This document shows positions 13,094 through 24,954 of a stretch of 64,000 bases of DNA, piece after piece. Both the position numbers and the translations under genes were made by a program. Below the pieces are notes generated by a model. The model was not told the origin of the DNA. It made no database searches and worked only from the letters and a program-made list of their open reading frames with translations. Each line of letters starts with the position of its first letter. Within the stretch, counting starts at the first letter, position 1. The DNA is taken from NCBI GenBank assembly GCA_028564675.1, contig JAOVVO010000012.1:62001-126000 (forward strand), given 5' to 3'. Origin of the DNA: Onchocerca lupi. Its lineage: Eukaryota; Nematoda; Chromadorea; Rhabditida; Onchocercidae.

Positions 13094-13222
13094 TTTGGCG
13101 GGAAACATGTTTATTCTTTGTTAGTAAACATGTTAGTAAATACTTTTGGTGGTAAAGATGCTTACCTTTCGGCGGAAAACATGTTTATCCTTTTGTTCAT
13201 TATTTTGACATAAACATGTTTA
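13094..13222. promoter_or_regulatory. Palindrome cluster with E2F-like motifs upstream of TBP
   Basis: Four copies of the palindrome AAACATGTTT (one with a final A) lie at 13103, 13126, 13178 and 13212 in the divergent TTC27-TBP interval. Two of them belong to a duplicated block of about 27 bp (13094-13120 and 13168-13194) that starts with TTGGCGGGAAA or TTCGGCGGAAA, which resemble E2F/DP sites. The GTAAACA stretches also resemble forkhead sites. No transcription-factor binding can be proven from sequence; the clustering and block duplication are what is seen. Confidence 0.5.
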
Positions 13223-13543
13223 CTGACTTGTTGGTCAATTTGAAATTATGGACTTATTGATTTTTATCACTTCATGTTTATATTGATCATATCTTTCAAT
13301 GTTTTTCCAATATGAGTATGCATGTATATTATTTCTTATCATTTGTGCATAAAGGTCGCTTTGCGTGCTTATGCATGAATTTTTTAGTCTGTCTTACTTT
13401 TCCACAGTTTTTCATCTATTTGATGTTGTAATTTATATGAAAATCAATTTTAGGAAAGTGGAGATATATGATGACAAAGAAGCAAGGTGTTATAATTTTT
13501 TAGGTCTTTAATAAGCGTGAACAAAGGAATCAATCAATAATTA

Positions 13544-15514
13544 ATGGATCATTTCGGAAGCCCATCACAGTCAACATCAGTGATAACATCTCTTGGTGGA
13601 CAAACACCCAGTAGTGGTCATACTGTTGGTCCAGCATCAATACTCACTGGATCAGGGCCTAGTTCTGTCCTAGGTCCAGCTAGTATTCTCGGCGGTCCAT
13701 CGCTAAGTCTTGGACCAGGATCAATGGTGATGGGAAGCGTTAGTGGACCAACATCTAATCTAAATAATGTTGGTTGTGCTGGACCTAGTTCAATACTTGC
13801 AAACGCTGGTCCAAGCTCTGTGCTTGGTAGCAGCATATTGGGGCAACATGGTGGACCAGGTAGTCACACATACAATATTTTACAAAAGTAAATTTCTCTA
13901 TCATTACTGAAATTTTCAAATCATTTTCTGAAACTATTGTTGATGGTAAAATTTGTATATTATTATTTTTGCAAATATATCTCATTATTTCAGGATCAGT
14001 ATTGAATAGCCAAGGTGGTCCAGGTTCACTGTTAAGCTATAGCGGTGAACGAGGTGGCCCTTCTAGTGTTATAAATGTTGGTGGAAATCCTGGATCAGTT
14101 TTCCAGGTGATTGTTTTTGAGAGGAGAAAAAAAATGAAAGTCATTCATATCGAAAATAAGAAAGTTTTTATTACTTGCGATATTTCAGGATATGAATCCG
14201 GCTTCGGTAGGTCCAGGAAATCTTGCAGTGCCGATGACACCTCTTGCTGGGGATCATTTCCAACAACCAGCATCAAATATTCCTATGGTTTCAACAAATC
14301 CACCACAAACACCTGGATCACAGCTGATTGATGTTCCATCGCCAGCTCTTCAGAATATTGTATCCACTGTTAACTTAGGTGAGAGTCCAGAGAATGAAAA
14401 AGATTTTTTCAAAATTTCGAAGATTCATCATTTCATAATCATTAATGACAGGTGTACCACTGGATTTGAAAAAAATAGCACTTCACGCTAGAAATGCAGA
14501 ATATAATCCAAAGCGTTTTGCTGCTGTTATAATGCGTATTCGTGAACCCCGCACAACTGCTTTGATATTTTCATCGGGAAAAATGGTTTGTACAGGAGCA
14601 AAATCTGAGGAATCAAGCAGGTTTGTGATATAATCAAATGGGTTTGAAAATAATACTTTGTCTTATTATAACAGTGTAAATCATCAGTTTTTCCTGTTGA
14701 ATTCATATAGTACTAATCCTTCCATATAGTGCTATTCAGCGAGATAATTTTGTATTTGAATTTTTAGACTTGCTGCACGAAAATATGCCAGAATAGTACA
14801 GAAACTGGGTTTCAACGCAAAGTTTACTGAATTCAAAGTTAGTTAACTATGATAAATTAAACGTGGAACAAAGTTTAGGTAAAGCAGATAATTATGCGAA
14901 GTATTTTCAGATCCAAACTATTGTGGAATTAAACACTACCTGATTCTCTAATTTTACCTATAGAAGAAAATAGAAAACATTGGCTGTTTTGGCATTTGCT
15001 TCAGGTTCAAAATATGGTTGGTTCATGTGATGTACGTTTTCCGATACAGTTGGAAGGCTTGTGTCTAACGCACACTCAATTCTCTACATATGAGCCGGAG
15101 CTCTTTCCTGGACTGATTTATCGGATGGTGAAACCACGAGTAGTATTACTTATCTTTGTTAGTGGGAAAGTAAGTTTAAAAATTGCTTAGTTCAAGAAGA
15201 TATTTATTTGCCGAAAATATATACCAGGAGAAAAAAGTTTATAGATTCCAAAATCTGGATTCTAAGAACTCAGGACTTCCGAGTCACACAGTGTAATTTA
15301 ATTCTTGAGTTCTTTGATGTTTTTTTTTGTAAAACCTCATTTTGCATTTCGATATATAAAGATTAAGATATCAAATTTGCAATTTTCATAGACTTGGTAA
15401 AGTTATGAAATTTCGTATTTCTTTCAGGTTGTTATAACAGGTGCTAAATATAAAAAAGATATTGACGATGCATTCAATCAAATTTATCCAATTTTGAAGG
15501 GTTTTAAAAAATGA
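13544..15514 (+). CDS. tbp-1: TATA-box binding protein (TBP)
   Basis: General transcription factor that binds TATA elements and nucleates initiation complexes for all three RNA polymerases. Seven exons join in phase: 13544-13859, 13994-14106, 14189-14378, 14452-14620, 14768-14837, 15005-15169 and 15428-15514, giving 369 residues. The C-terminal core (about 195-369) is the two-fold repeated saddle: first repeat with NAEYNPKRFAAVIMRIREPR, SGKMVCTGAKSEE and ARKYARIVQKLGF; second with NMVGSCDVRFPIQLEG, YEPELFPGLIYRM, SGKVVITGAK and IYPILKGFKK. The N-terminal half is low complexity, built from repeated GP(S/A)S(V/I)L and GPGS units, and differs from the polyglutamine arm of vertebrate TBP. A TTTTTTAG acceptor about 40 bases before the ATG may be a 5' UTR splice or trans-splice site. 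Divergent from TTC27, convergent with MRPL4. Confidence 0.97.
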
Positions 15515-16901
15515 AATGGTCATACAATTATCGAAAGGAAGACATATTTAAGACATATGAAACCTTCTTAATTGACTACCGTCTAATTATCATGTAGTTT
15601 ATTCTTTTTTGACATAGCAGTACTAATCCATTTTCGAAAAACTAAGACTCAGTCATATTCCTACCATATTTTCATTCTGTCAAAATCAGAAACAGAATGG
15701 AGAATTTTTTTCCTGATTCAAGATAGCAAGTTTTCAGTCTTTTATAGAAAGTTTGCTACCTTTTGAACGTTATTTCTTTCTTCACCTCAAAATTTTTCGC
15801 TGATTCTTCTAACTGAATTGAAGGCAAGGTACATTTAAGCAATTGAAAGCACGTGCTCGATCGTCACCATTAACAATAACTATTAAAGAATGACTGAGTA
15901 CTATTCTTTTTACCTTTAAAAAATCACGCTATAGTAAAATTTTAACAGCGTAGCCAACTTTTGAAAGGCGAGAAGTGAAAATATGATAATATGAAATATG
16001 GCAATCTTAATTTTCTGAAAATGGATTTTTACTGTTATGTCAAAAAGGAATAACTATATGGTAGTTAGACAGTAATTAATTAAGGAGGTTTGTCTTAAAG
16101 GTGCCTTTCTTCCAATAATTCCTCGCTAATTTCGAAATTTTTCGGGAGTCTGACAGATAATCATTGTGATATTTGATATTGTTCTTTCATTCAATAGTAG
16201 TTACACTTTTGTATACTTATTATATTTAATTCTTATATTAGTATTGTTCACTTATAGTTGTAAATATAGCTTTGAAAAGGACAAATCAAACCGTCGTTCT
16301 ATTACTTTATACTAAGGATCATACCCATATCAATCAATTCACTAAGCAATTATTTTTGTGAAAATTTATATGTATACGTTTCGTAGTTAGGATTTATTGT
16401 CTCCAAAACTGCCTTCATTCGTTTTCTCTGATTTAATAAAATAGAAATGCGCATTTTGAGAACTTTCCTCTGTGGCATCATGATACTAAACGGACTAATT
16501 TGTCTATGAAAATTCTCTGTACTATAAAATGGTCTATGGAATTTTTTTGAAGGAATTCTTCCTTCTTCAGCGTGTGTTTTTATCTAGACTCTCATGTAAT
16601 AGTTTGTTTATTGAATGTTGAGAGATCATATATTGGGAAACGGCAACTTTGGTTACAGTCAAAATTGCCGCTCTTTTTTAATTTGGTATAAAATCAAAGC
16701 TGTTCTGATAGTTCTTTCTATACGAAGAAGTGATAGGAAACGATAGGCCAAAAAAATTTTTCTAATGGAGATTTGCTGATTTAGATACCATATATGTGTC
16801 ACTAGTTTTTTATTGAACAATAAAAATTTTCAAGTACAACTCAATAAATTTTTAAAACAGGATCCAAAAAATAGAGTAAAAGATAAGAATTTTAAAATTT
16901 G
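15515..16901. other. Convergent 3' region of TBP and MRPL4
   Basis: No coding exon is seen. It holds the 3' ends of two converging genes. AATAAA occurs on the plus strand at 16435-16440 and again in the bidirectional element at 16807-16826. Confidence 0.6.
16807..16826. terminator. Bidirectional poly(A) signal palindrome
   Basis: A perfect 9-bp inverted repeat (TTTTTATTG, two-base spacer, CAATAAAAA) places AATAAA on both strands: 16819-16824 for the plus strand and the complement of 16809-16814 for the minus strand. The minus-strand signal is about 90 bases past the MRPL4 stop, a normal distance. For TBP it would imply a 3' UTR of about 1.3 kb, unless the earlier AATAAA at 16435 is used. Confidence 0.55.
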
Positions 16902-18365
16902 TCAAATAAATGGTACATGAATCGGATTCGCTTCTTTCTCCGCTTCGTTCAAAATAATTTTTTTGTAATCAGCATAACGGTATTTTCTTTGCATTGTCTG
17001 TGCTCGATTTTTGTGGAAAAGTATACGAGTTTGGAATAATTGGAGAGCTGCTAGGGAAAATACTACAGTGTCGTGCTTAACTAAACTAAAACAATTTACT
17101 CCATAGACTGGCATAACATTAAATGTTGGTATTTCGTCGCATGCCTTTGCCAGCTTCTCAGGTACCTGAATGTCAAAAACAAATGAGCATAGTAAAGAGA
17201 TAATAGTATGCTATTCTGTAAAAGTGATTGGTTTAATAAGTCTATATTTCAATTTTTCTTTCGCTTAATGAACAATTTCTGAATTATGTGACGATTAGTA
17301 CTGCACATGTGGATGTAGAATGAGAATAATTATTAGAATGGAATAATATGTTAACTAAAGAAAATTAAAAAAAAGAAAGAAATTAAAAGAATTAAAAAAA
17401 AAAGTAGAGTCAATCTGTTTACTTCGGAACTGTCGTTGACAAACAATACTGAGTAACCCCAATTTCTGCAATCCGCGAGGTCATGCATGAATTGCGCATC
17501 ATCACTTGGCAAGCTAGCGAAATCATCAACAATCACCAAGTCATTCTGCGCATGTTTAATGGTCACTGCTACACATAAGCCTTCCAACCTAATCGCATCT
17601 GGCAGAATATAAAACCATGTCTTAGGTCCACGTATTCCGTTTGCAAAACTAAAAACAATACTTTAAGAGAAAAGAAAAGAAAAAGATAGTGAAGATATTA
17701 GTAACTAAATACAAGAAAAGTACGTATGTTTGGTAACCTATAAATTTATAGATTGAAGACTTTTATTTATACTGTCAAGAACGCACCCGCCCAAACGAAA
17801 ATGGGGAGATCTAATTGAACCGGCATGATGTCGACCAGTTTTCTTCTGCGGCCATGGTTTATGTCCACCACCGGGCATTTCTTTTTTGGATAGTTGCTTC
17901 GTGATTGCTAAATTTCGATAATTCTCTTGCCAAGTGATATTACGATGTAGCAAATCAATCCTTGGCATAGTTCGAAAAATATTTGGATGTAAACTGATTA
18001 AATCTACTCGAGATTCCTATAAATTATAATGGTCTGAAAAATTAAATAAGTCATATCCAATAATTACATCCTTAGTTTAAAGATAATTCATTTAAATTCA
18101 CTCCAAATAAATTTCAGGACGAATTAGTTTACAATAATTTCTCGAAACTAAAAAAAGTTTTAAATCGGACTTTTTTTTTTGCTAGTGTTGTGACCCATGC
18201 TTGAGGGATTTCGATGAAGGGATTGGTTCTTTCAATCTTCCATAATGCTAATTCTTCCAAAGTTATTGGGATTTCCGAAACACTCTGGCAAAAACAGAGC
18301 GTACTGTGACGCAACAGATTTCTTCCAAAAAGGGATAGAATCCGAGTCAACTGAGCCGATGGCAT
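16902..18365 (-). CDS. mrpl-4: Mitochondrial large-subunit ribosomal protein uL4m (MRPL4)
   Basis: Nucleus-encoded protein of the mitochondrial 54S/39S subunit. Four exons join in phase: 18365-18171, 18016-17787, 17648-17423 and 17165-16902, giving 304 residues. The first exon supplies a basic, hydrophobic amino end (MPSAQLTRILSLFGRNLLRH) that looks like a mitochondrial presequence. The uL4 family signature follows from about residue 80: MPRIDLLHRNITWQENYRN, then the conserved loop GGGHKPWPQKKTGRHHAGSI (bacterial type [20 protein letters not shown]), then the later core with GPKTWFYILPDAIR. The second glycine position of the loop differs (KKTGRHH for KGTGRAR). NOC4L lies upstream on the same strand, about 560 bases away, so shared transcription is possible but not shown. 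Confidence 0.94.
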
Positions 18366-18921
18366 AAAATAATTGGGACTATAATTTTTTTCTTGAATCA
18401 ATTTTACCTGAAATAAAACTGCAATCATAGCTGAAGGTAACACAAAATTCGAGACCTGACTCACTTCATCAATTCAAATCGAAATCTGATACCAATGATA
18501 TGAAAACCATAGATCCAGCCTTTACAATTCAATACTAATAGAAAATCCATTCTAATTTTCCATTTTCAGAGAAACCGTCTACGAATTTTTATGGAAGATT
18601 GTTGCATCAAACGTTAAATAAACTGACAAAGAAAAATAATTCATAATTTAAAATTTCGATATCCATCATTTCCTTACAAATGAAAGGGAAAAAGTGACAA
18701 AAAAAAAGAAACAGTAAAATTTATTGAATAAATAAATCAACAACAATAATAACAAAGAAAATGGTCAGAATATTTGATCGGTGGTAACAGGGATTTACCA
18801 ATAAAAAAATACCTAATGGTCTTGAACGTACAGAAAGGCGATGAAATATGAATGAAGATTAACACCATTTTTCAGACGATACTGAACTCCTCAGATAATG
18901 GTCGACCCACAACATAAGGAA

Positions 18922-21893
18922 TTAAATACAATTCTGTATCCTGAATTCATCATTAAAAAAAGGAATTGGAGGTTCTTTGTCGTTAATTGCAACCACATAA
19001 TCACAATCTTTCATATTCCGAAGCAATCTCGACCGTTTTTTAACTGGGTGACCATTATCTTCCTGAGTGCCGTCATCCGAAGATTCGTGTTCCTGAATTT
19101 CAATATCATTGGTGCAAAAATTATCAATTTCACAGCACACTGCAACCAATTTGAAAACGCAAATTGTTTACTAAGACTTGCTGCACTTAACTGGATCCAC
19201 GACTTACAATATAAAGAAAAGGTAGACAATTCCTCCTGAACTGTGGCTTACAATACAAATATCTTCTTTTAAATTAACCTTTTAAGACAAAACAAACCTG
19301 GTTTCTTCGGAATTTTTCTTCCTCTTTGTATTTCAAGAGATCACTTCCAAATTTTCTGGACAATAATTTCGAAAAATATTGATCATCATTCTTCCAGCGT
19401 ACAAATGATTCCATCCTCTGTATTCCCTTGTCAACGAAATTTGCTCTTTTCGCTACATCTATAAACCAATGTCGCTGCAATACCTATAAAAAAAATGAAA
19501 TAATAAACAAAATTTAATAGTCGAAAATTAGAAAATCAAAAAAAATTGATATATTAGTTTCATTTCTACATATTTTTTTGATATCTAAATAAAAAATTAA
19601 TATTAAAATGTAGCAAACCTTGATTTCCCATAGTGAGCTTTCCATAGCTCCACACTTTCGAAGATCCATTTGTTTTTCGTCATAAGGATCATCAGAAAAC
19701 GTTTCTATAAAAAATAAAATTTGTGAATTGAAAATCGGAAATCTGGAAAATTCTGGGCATCCAAAAAACCCCTAGAATTATGAAAAATGTGTCCGCTTAG
19801 AAATGATGAAAGTTCTGTTTATGCGCATAAAAAGAAGTAGTAAAATTAAAGCATAAAAACATCAAATACCTGGATTGTCCCTGTGCATCAAAAATTCTAC
19901 ATCTTTATGTCGTGTTATTAAATTTGCTATTAAAGCAAATAAAGGTTCCTGACATGAAACAGGTGCTAAAAGAGTTAACCGAGAAAAACGTTTCACAAAT
20001 GCAGCGACAATGTATATCGGAAGATGTCTGGAAATTCGCATAGCAAAAAAAAAAAAAGATTTCCTACTAAAGGAAATGACAACATCACAAAAATAATAAC
20101 GAAACGGATAACAGGAATGATTACAAAACAAGTAATTGTCATGAAAAAAAATGACTATGGAATTCATCGACTTTCAAAATAAATGAAGTAACTTACGATG
20201 ATGAAAGAAAAGTATCCAGAAGCGTAAAAAATTTTTCTCGATAACTCAAATAACACACGGATGGTGTTATTAACTCGTAAGCGCACTGATAAAAGTTTGG
20301 GAATTCGCTGGAAATTATTGAGATTTCAGGAAAAATATATATTAAAATTTTCACTTGACAAAATTCACGATTAATATAAATTTCATGTCGCTGTTGAGCA
20401 TTGTTATAGGGAAGAAAAATCTTGAATTTTGCTCTAACAATATATCTTGTAGTAGAGAATAAGTTGCCAGAAATAATTGACCTATCTGAAAGATTTTGTA
20501 GGAAATTAAATTCACAAAAATAAACAGAACAAAAATGAGTTTTAGAACTTACAAATTATATTTCACAACCAGTTTGAAAATGCCAGCTAAAGAAAGTATT
20601 GCAAAGAGTTCGCCCATTTTGAAAATGCGAAATAAGAAATCACCAATAAGAAAGGGCTCTCTGAACGAATCGATCACATTCTCGCTCAAATATGGTACCA
20701 TTTTTTTCAACAACAGCTTGGGAAGCTTAAAAAACCAAATTTATCATATATAATCAATAATTAGTTTATTTACTTCAAACTCCTTATTTATCTGCTGAGT
20801 TTTTGAATATCAGTCCCAATCTTCACGTTTTTAAGAATTTAATTAATTATCTAACGCAACTTATGGAATGCTAAAAGTTGTTTTTTTTTTTTAAGAAAAT
20901 TGGAAATCGTTAACTTAAAAGTAAAAAATCTAGATGGACAAAGTAGAGAAGTATAATATTATCTATAAAAGCTGCTTCGTCTACCTCATGTTTCACTAAT
21001 AGTAGCCAAGCTTCTTGATAATATCGTTTCGCTTTTCCGATTTTCCAGTGCCGGCTTATGACATTGGCTGAAAGTTAGAGGTTTCATGAGATGAATAAAG
21101 TTCTATTAGACTTTTTAAAATAGATAACGTGAAAATAAAAATCTAAAAATTCAGAAAAAACCAAAAAGAATGATTTTAAGAAAGATTAACTTGATTACCT
21201 TTTGTTTCGTAAAAGGCAGTATGTAGTTTTTTAGATGGAAGGGGAAGAAATCGCAAAAAAAAATAGACATTCCATAACTGCACTTCTTCATGTAAATCCT
21301 GAAAAGTGAAGATCACAAAAGAAATTAACTTCGAGATAATAAAAAGTAATCATAAACTTACAGATATCTTAGAGATGACCTTCTTTAAAACCAAGATGTA
21401 CAAATCTCTGTGTCGAAAGAAGCCAGAATCCAGCTCTTTCAGTCTTTTTGGACCAATTTTTTCTGTGCTGGATAATAAGTCTACGAATCCCTAAAAATCA
21501 ACTTTTTTCGGTAAAACGGCACAAAGCAGTCAGTTAATCATTAGGAAATTTCTCAAAATTGAAAATTAAAAGTAAATCTAAATCAAACACCTACGGAAAG
21601 CGCATGATTTAAAGGTTCGGCTATGATACGTTTGCCTGTTTCATCCACAGAAAATGCTTGAATTTTCATTAGCTCGTCAGCCAAATCCTGCAAATATTCT
21701 CTCGCCGACTCACTTTTTGGTTTTCTTCTAAATTAAGAATAGGTAACTTGACCCCTTGATTTTATTCGTTCCGCTTTATATGCAATAAATGATTGCATTC
21801 TTTTATTAATACCTTGTAGAAACATAACATAGCTCACGCGGCAGATTTGGAAAAATTTGAATTGTCAATCTGAGAATATTTGAAACCTTTTTT
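18922..21893 (-). CDS. NOC4L: Nucleolar complex protein 4 homologue (NOC4L), 5' end incomplete
   Basis: CBF/Mak21-family protein that in yeast partners with Nop14 in 40S subunit maturation. Twelve exons join in phase: 21893-21813, 21727-21595, 21490-21362, 21298-21199, 21067-20985, 20725-20553, 20307-20197, 20027-19870, 19704-19619, 19483-19298, 19235-19208 and 19139-18922. Signature stretches are DTFLSSSHLPIYIVAAFVKR, TFSDDPYDEKQMDLRKCGAM and ESSLWEIKVLQRHW, in the order of human NOC4L. The modelled part is 494 residues. The last two exons add an acidic then basic tail (HESSDDGTQEDNG, VKKRSRLLRN) that the human protein lacks. The first listed exon starts in phase 2, so at least one 5' exon is missing. 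A candidate at 22119-22060 starts with ATG but ends in phase 0 and cannot join directly. Confidence 0.9.
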
Positions 21894-22772
21894 CTGGAAA
21901 GTGCTATCTGGAAAATGCTCAGAGGGATGACTCAAGCAGCAATTTTATGACAATAATGTCAGCTAAATTTGAATCTTTTAGGATTAAAATAATTTGAATT
22001 AAACAAAGAAAAAAGTGGAAAACAATAGTACATCAACAGCCTGTAATAAAAGAGCTTACCTCTGGCAAGAAAGTAGCAAATCTTTTTTTCCAGATTTCAC
22101 CATCGTTTCCGGATTCCATCTGGTATTTCTTTTCAGTATTATTCAGATCTGCTTATTCTTAAAAAGAAAACAGTTATTTGATGGGATGACTGATAAACAT
22201 ATATCGTACGTATAGGCATTAAGAGCAGATATAAAAATTGACCTTAAGTAAACCTTCAGCAATCCAGACAATTAGATGGTCGTTATCACATAGTTTTCAT
22301 ATATAATGGCAATCCAGACAATAAGATGGTCGTTATCACATTTTGAATGTATTAGCTTAGATGAATCAATCGAACAAATAGATGGATCAAATGAAAAAGT
22401 GTAATTTGAGACTCCGTAGAATTACCCACAATTGATAACTGATAATTATACAACCTCTTGAAGACTAGTGATCTAAGATTGTGGCCTTGTGTCCTATGGT
22501 CAAGGAAATCATCGTCACACAGGGAAAAAAAAAATTTTATTCATCACTGTAGATTTACTCGGTGATATATTGTTTGTTGTTGATTGTTTCAGCTCAAATA
22601 TCACTGAAGGATGTCAGTCGGTGCTTCTGGCATTCTCTTTAGCTGAAGGGTACTCCACAACCTTTGACCTTTTGGATTACATACCTCATTTTCATGCTTT
22701 ACTCATTTTTCATCATTTCCTGTGCTTTTTTCTTATATCTTCTTGTTGTTGTCAATATTTAATGAATTAGAA
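21894..22772. promoter_or_regulatory. Divergent NOC4L-WDR55 interval
   Basis: Should contain the remaining 5' exon(s) of NOC4L and the start of WDR55. An open stretch on the minus strand at 22119-22060 (with EIWKKRFATFLPE before a GTAAGC donor) looks coding. Also holds the short duplication at 22260-22341. No clear TATA box could be singled out in such AT-rich DNA. Confidence 0.4.
22260..22341. repeat. Direct repeat of 32 bp, period 50
   Basis: CAATCCAGACAATTAGATGG plus the following 12 bases (22260-22291) recur at 22310-22341 with one T-to-A change. The spacing between starts is 50 bases. This is a recent local duplication between NOC4L and WDR55. Confidence 0.85.
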
Positions 22773-24954
22773 ATGGAGAAAGATTTCGGTACAAATAAAC
22801 CTGTACGGGTTGCGCTTCATCCTTCATCAGCAAATAGACTTGCAATTGGATTCATAGACGGTTCAATCAGATTTTGCGATTTCGATTTATCGAAAACAGA
22901 ATTTCAGGTTAAAATTGCTAACATTCTTCTCTGTTAACTATAAAATTGTTGCTGTAAAAGATATATTAAAGAAAATTAGATAAACAGACAGTGATCACAT
23001 GACAAATATGTGCAAAGATTATCGTAGAATCGTATTATTTAATTCAAATGATTATCTCCTTAAAATTGCTTTCAGATTTTAGCCTCCAGAAAGCTGAAAA
23101 GAGCTGTGCGGGAACTTTCCTTCTCTAATGATGGTGAGCAATTGTTTGCAGCTTGTGAAAATCGAGCATTATGCGTTTATAACATTGAGGCAAATAAAAG
23201 GTGAGTGAAATAATGATTAAATAATGCATTTATATGCTTGAACATATTATATTGCATTTACAGTTGACTTGAGAATATGATGCAGTTATATGTTCTGCAT
23301 AAGTTTGTTTTCGACTAGTAAATAAATATTTATAATCATGGCGCATTTTATGTACGCTTTTTTTTTCATTTGCAAAAATTTTACACTGTTTACTTCGAAA
23401 TAATGTCTCGGAAGGAGAAGGAAAAACAACTTCAAGTTTCAAAAGACGAAATAATCCTGAAAGTAGGGGTGACACGAAGTATTAAATGCATCTGCAAATC
23501 AATTAAGAAGTAAATTTAAATTTTGTGAAGTTTTTTTTGTTAAGGACACGGTGCATTCAGAAAAGTCATGATCATAAGATTAACGCATTGTTTGTTTTAC
23601 CAAATGCATCAATAAAACATCAGCAAATTGTGACAGGCGATGAATTTGGTGAAGTAAATTATTTCATACAGACCTTTTTTTTTAAATGAAAATGAAAATG
23701 GAGGTGGATTAAAAAGCATTGGTGATGACCAATAGTATTAACATGAATTTGATCACTTATTTTGTTCAATCACGTTTTTAAAAAAAGATTGTTTTTATGA
23801 AATACAATTTCAGTATTGAAAATATTTTAATGACATTACCTCCTTATTTCTACTTTTTAGCTACCAAAGTCTGCAGAATTAGTTTACAAAGGCTATACTT
23901 TCATAAAAAAAAAAATACTTAGTGTTGTATATATATCCAAGTTTTCTTATTAAGATAAAGTCATGGGATTTACGAGCAAAGGAACCAGTGGTTAGTTGTT
24001 TCAATGAACAGGAAGATATTATAAATGATTTTGGCATTGCTGGAAATACTTTGTTAGCTACTAGTTCTGATGGAACTCTTGGTGCATATGATTTCCGAAA
24101 GCAGAAGTTATTGATTAGGTCGGAACCAATGCATAGTGAACTTCTATGTTTGGTCGTCAGTCAGAAGTTAGTATTTTCGATTTTTATATTTACTTATCAG
24201 ATTTTGTAATCAAAATCTTTGAACTCAACTTATTGATTTCATAGAATTTCGACAAATTTGATGGGAGAAATATTATATTTGCTAATTCTAATGTATTCTT
24301 AGTTTCAGGTATTGTTATATTGGAAGCGGTGACGGACATGTAGAAGTTTTCAAAACAAGGGAATATGGTAATCTCTTGGAAAGAATTAGGATTGATCATC
24401 CATTAGGAATTGACTGTATGCAGCTTCTTAGACATGGTGTTTTGTTAACTGGTGCAAATGAAGATGATCAGTTAAGGTTACAATTGTGTTTCTCTTTTAT
24501 GTCTAAATTTTCAGTTCACAGAAGTTGCGTAGCAAAAAGTTTATGTTTCTTATAATTCGATTCCTTTTGCTTTTTTTTCATTCATGAACCGTGATTTCTA
24601 CTTTTAGTCTTTTTCAAAATTTTTAGGATAACTCATTTGGGTCCAAATAAAAATATGGGTAATATTGGTTTACATATTGGTGGCGTGCAGCAGCTATCGA
24701 TTACATGTGATCGAGAATGCCTTATAAGTGTGGGTTGGTTAGAATCAACTGTAAAATTCTGGTGTTTGCCGAAAATATTGAACAAAGTTAGTGGTTTTGT
24801 TAATGATAGTTTTTCATTTCCTAAAACTGAGATAAAGCTCAGTTTTTCCACCACTTTTTTTTTTTAGATACCGATATTGCAATCGAATGATATTTCATCT
24901 AAAAAAGTGCCAAAATCAGCAAATTTTTTCGACGATCTCGTCAATGATATCTGA
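22773..24954 (+). CDS. WDR55: WD repeat-containing protein 55 homologue
   Basis: Beta-propeller protein required for rRNA processing in animals (yeast Jip5). Seven exons join in phase: 22773-22907, 23076-23200, 23545-23653, 23955-24166, 24309-24476, 24627-24786 and 24868-24954, giving 331 residues. The WD blades follow the WDR55 order: RLAIGFIDGSIRFCDFD, RAVRELSFSNDGEQLFAACE, a blade with IKSWDLRAKEPV, LATSSDGTLGAYDFRKQKL, YIGSGDGHVEVF, the family-specific HPLGIDCMQLL, and LISVGWLESTVKFW. It ends with FFDDLVNDI, resembling the DDFF(A/D).L tail of the family. Shorter than the 383-residue human protein because the acidic/basic C-terminal extension is absent. Two exons use AAG acceptors (GTTAAG, ATTAAG). 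Confidence 0.92.

Noticed and set aside
22489..22770. Plus-strand frame of 93 codons before WDR55
   Set aside because: Hydrophobic, Cys/Phe-rich, no acceptor linking it in frame to the WDR55 start at 22773.
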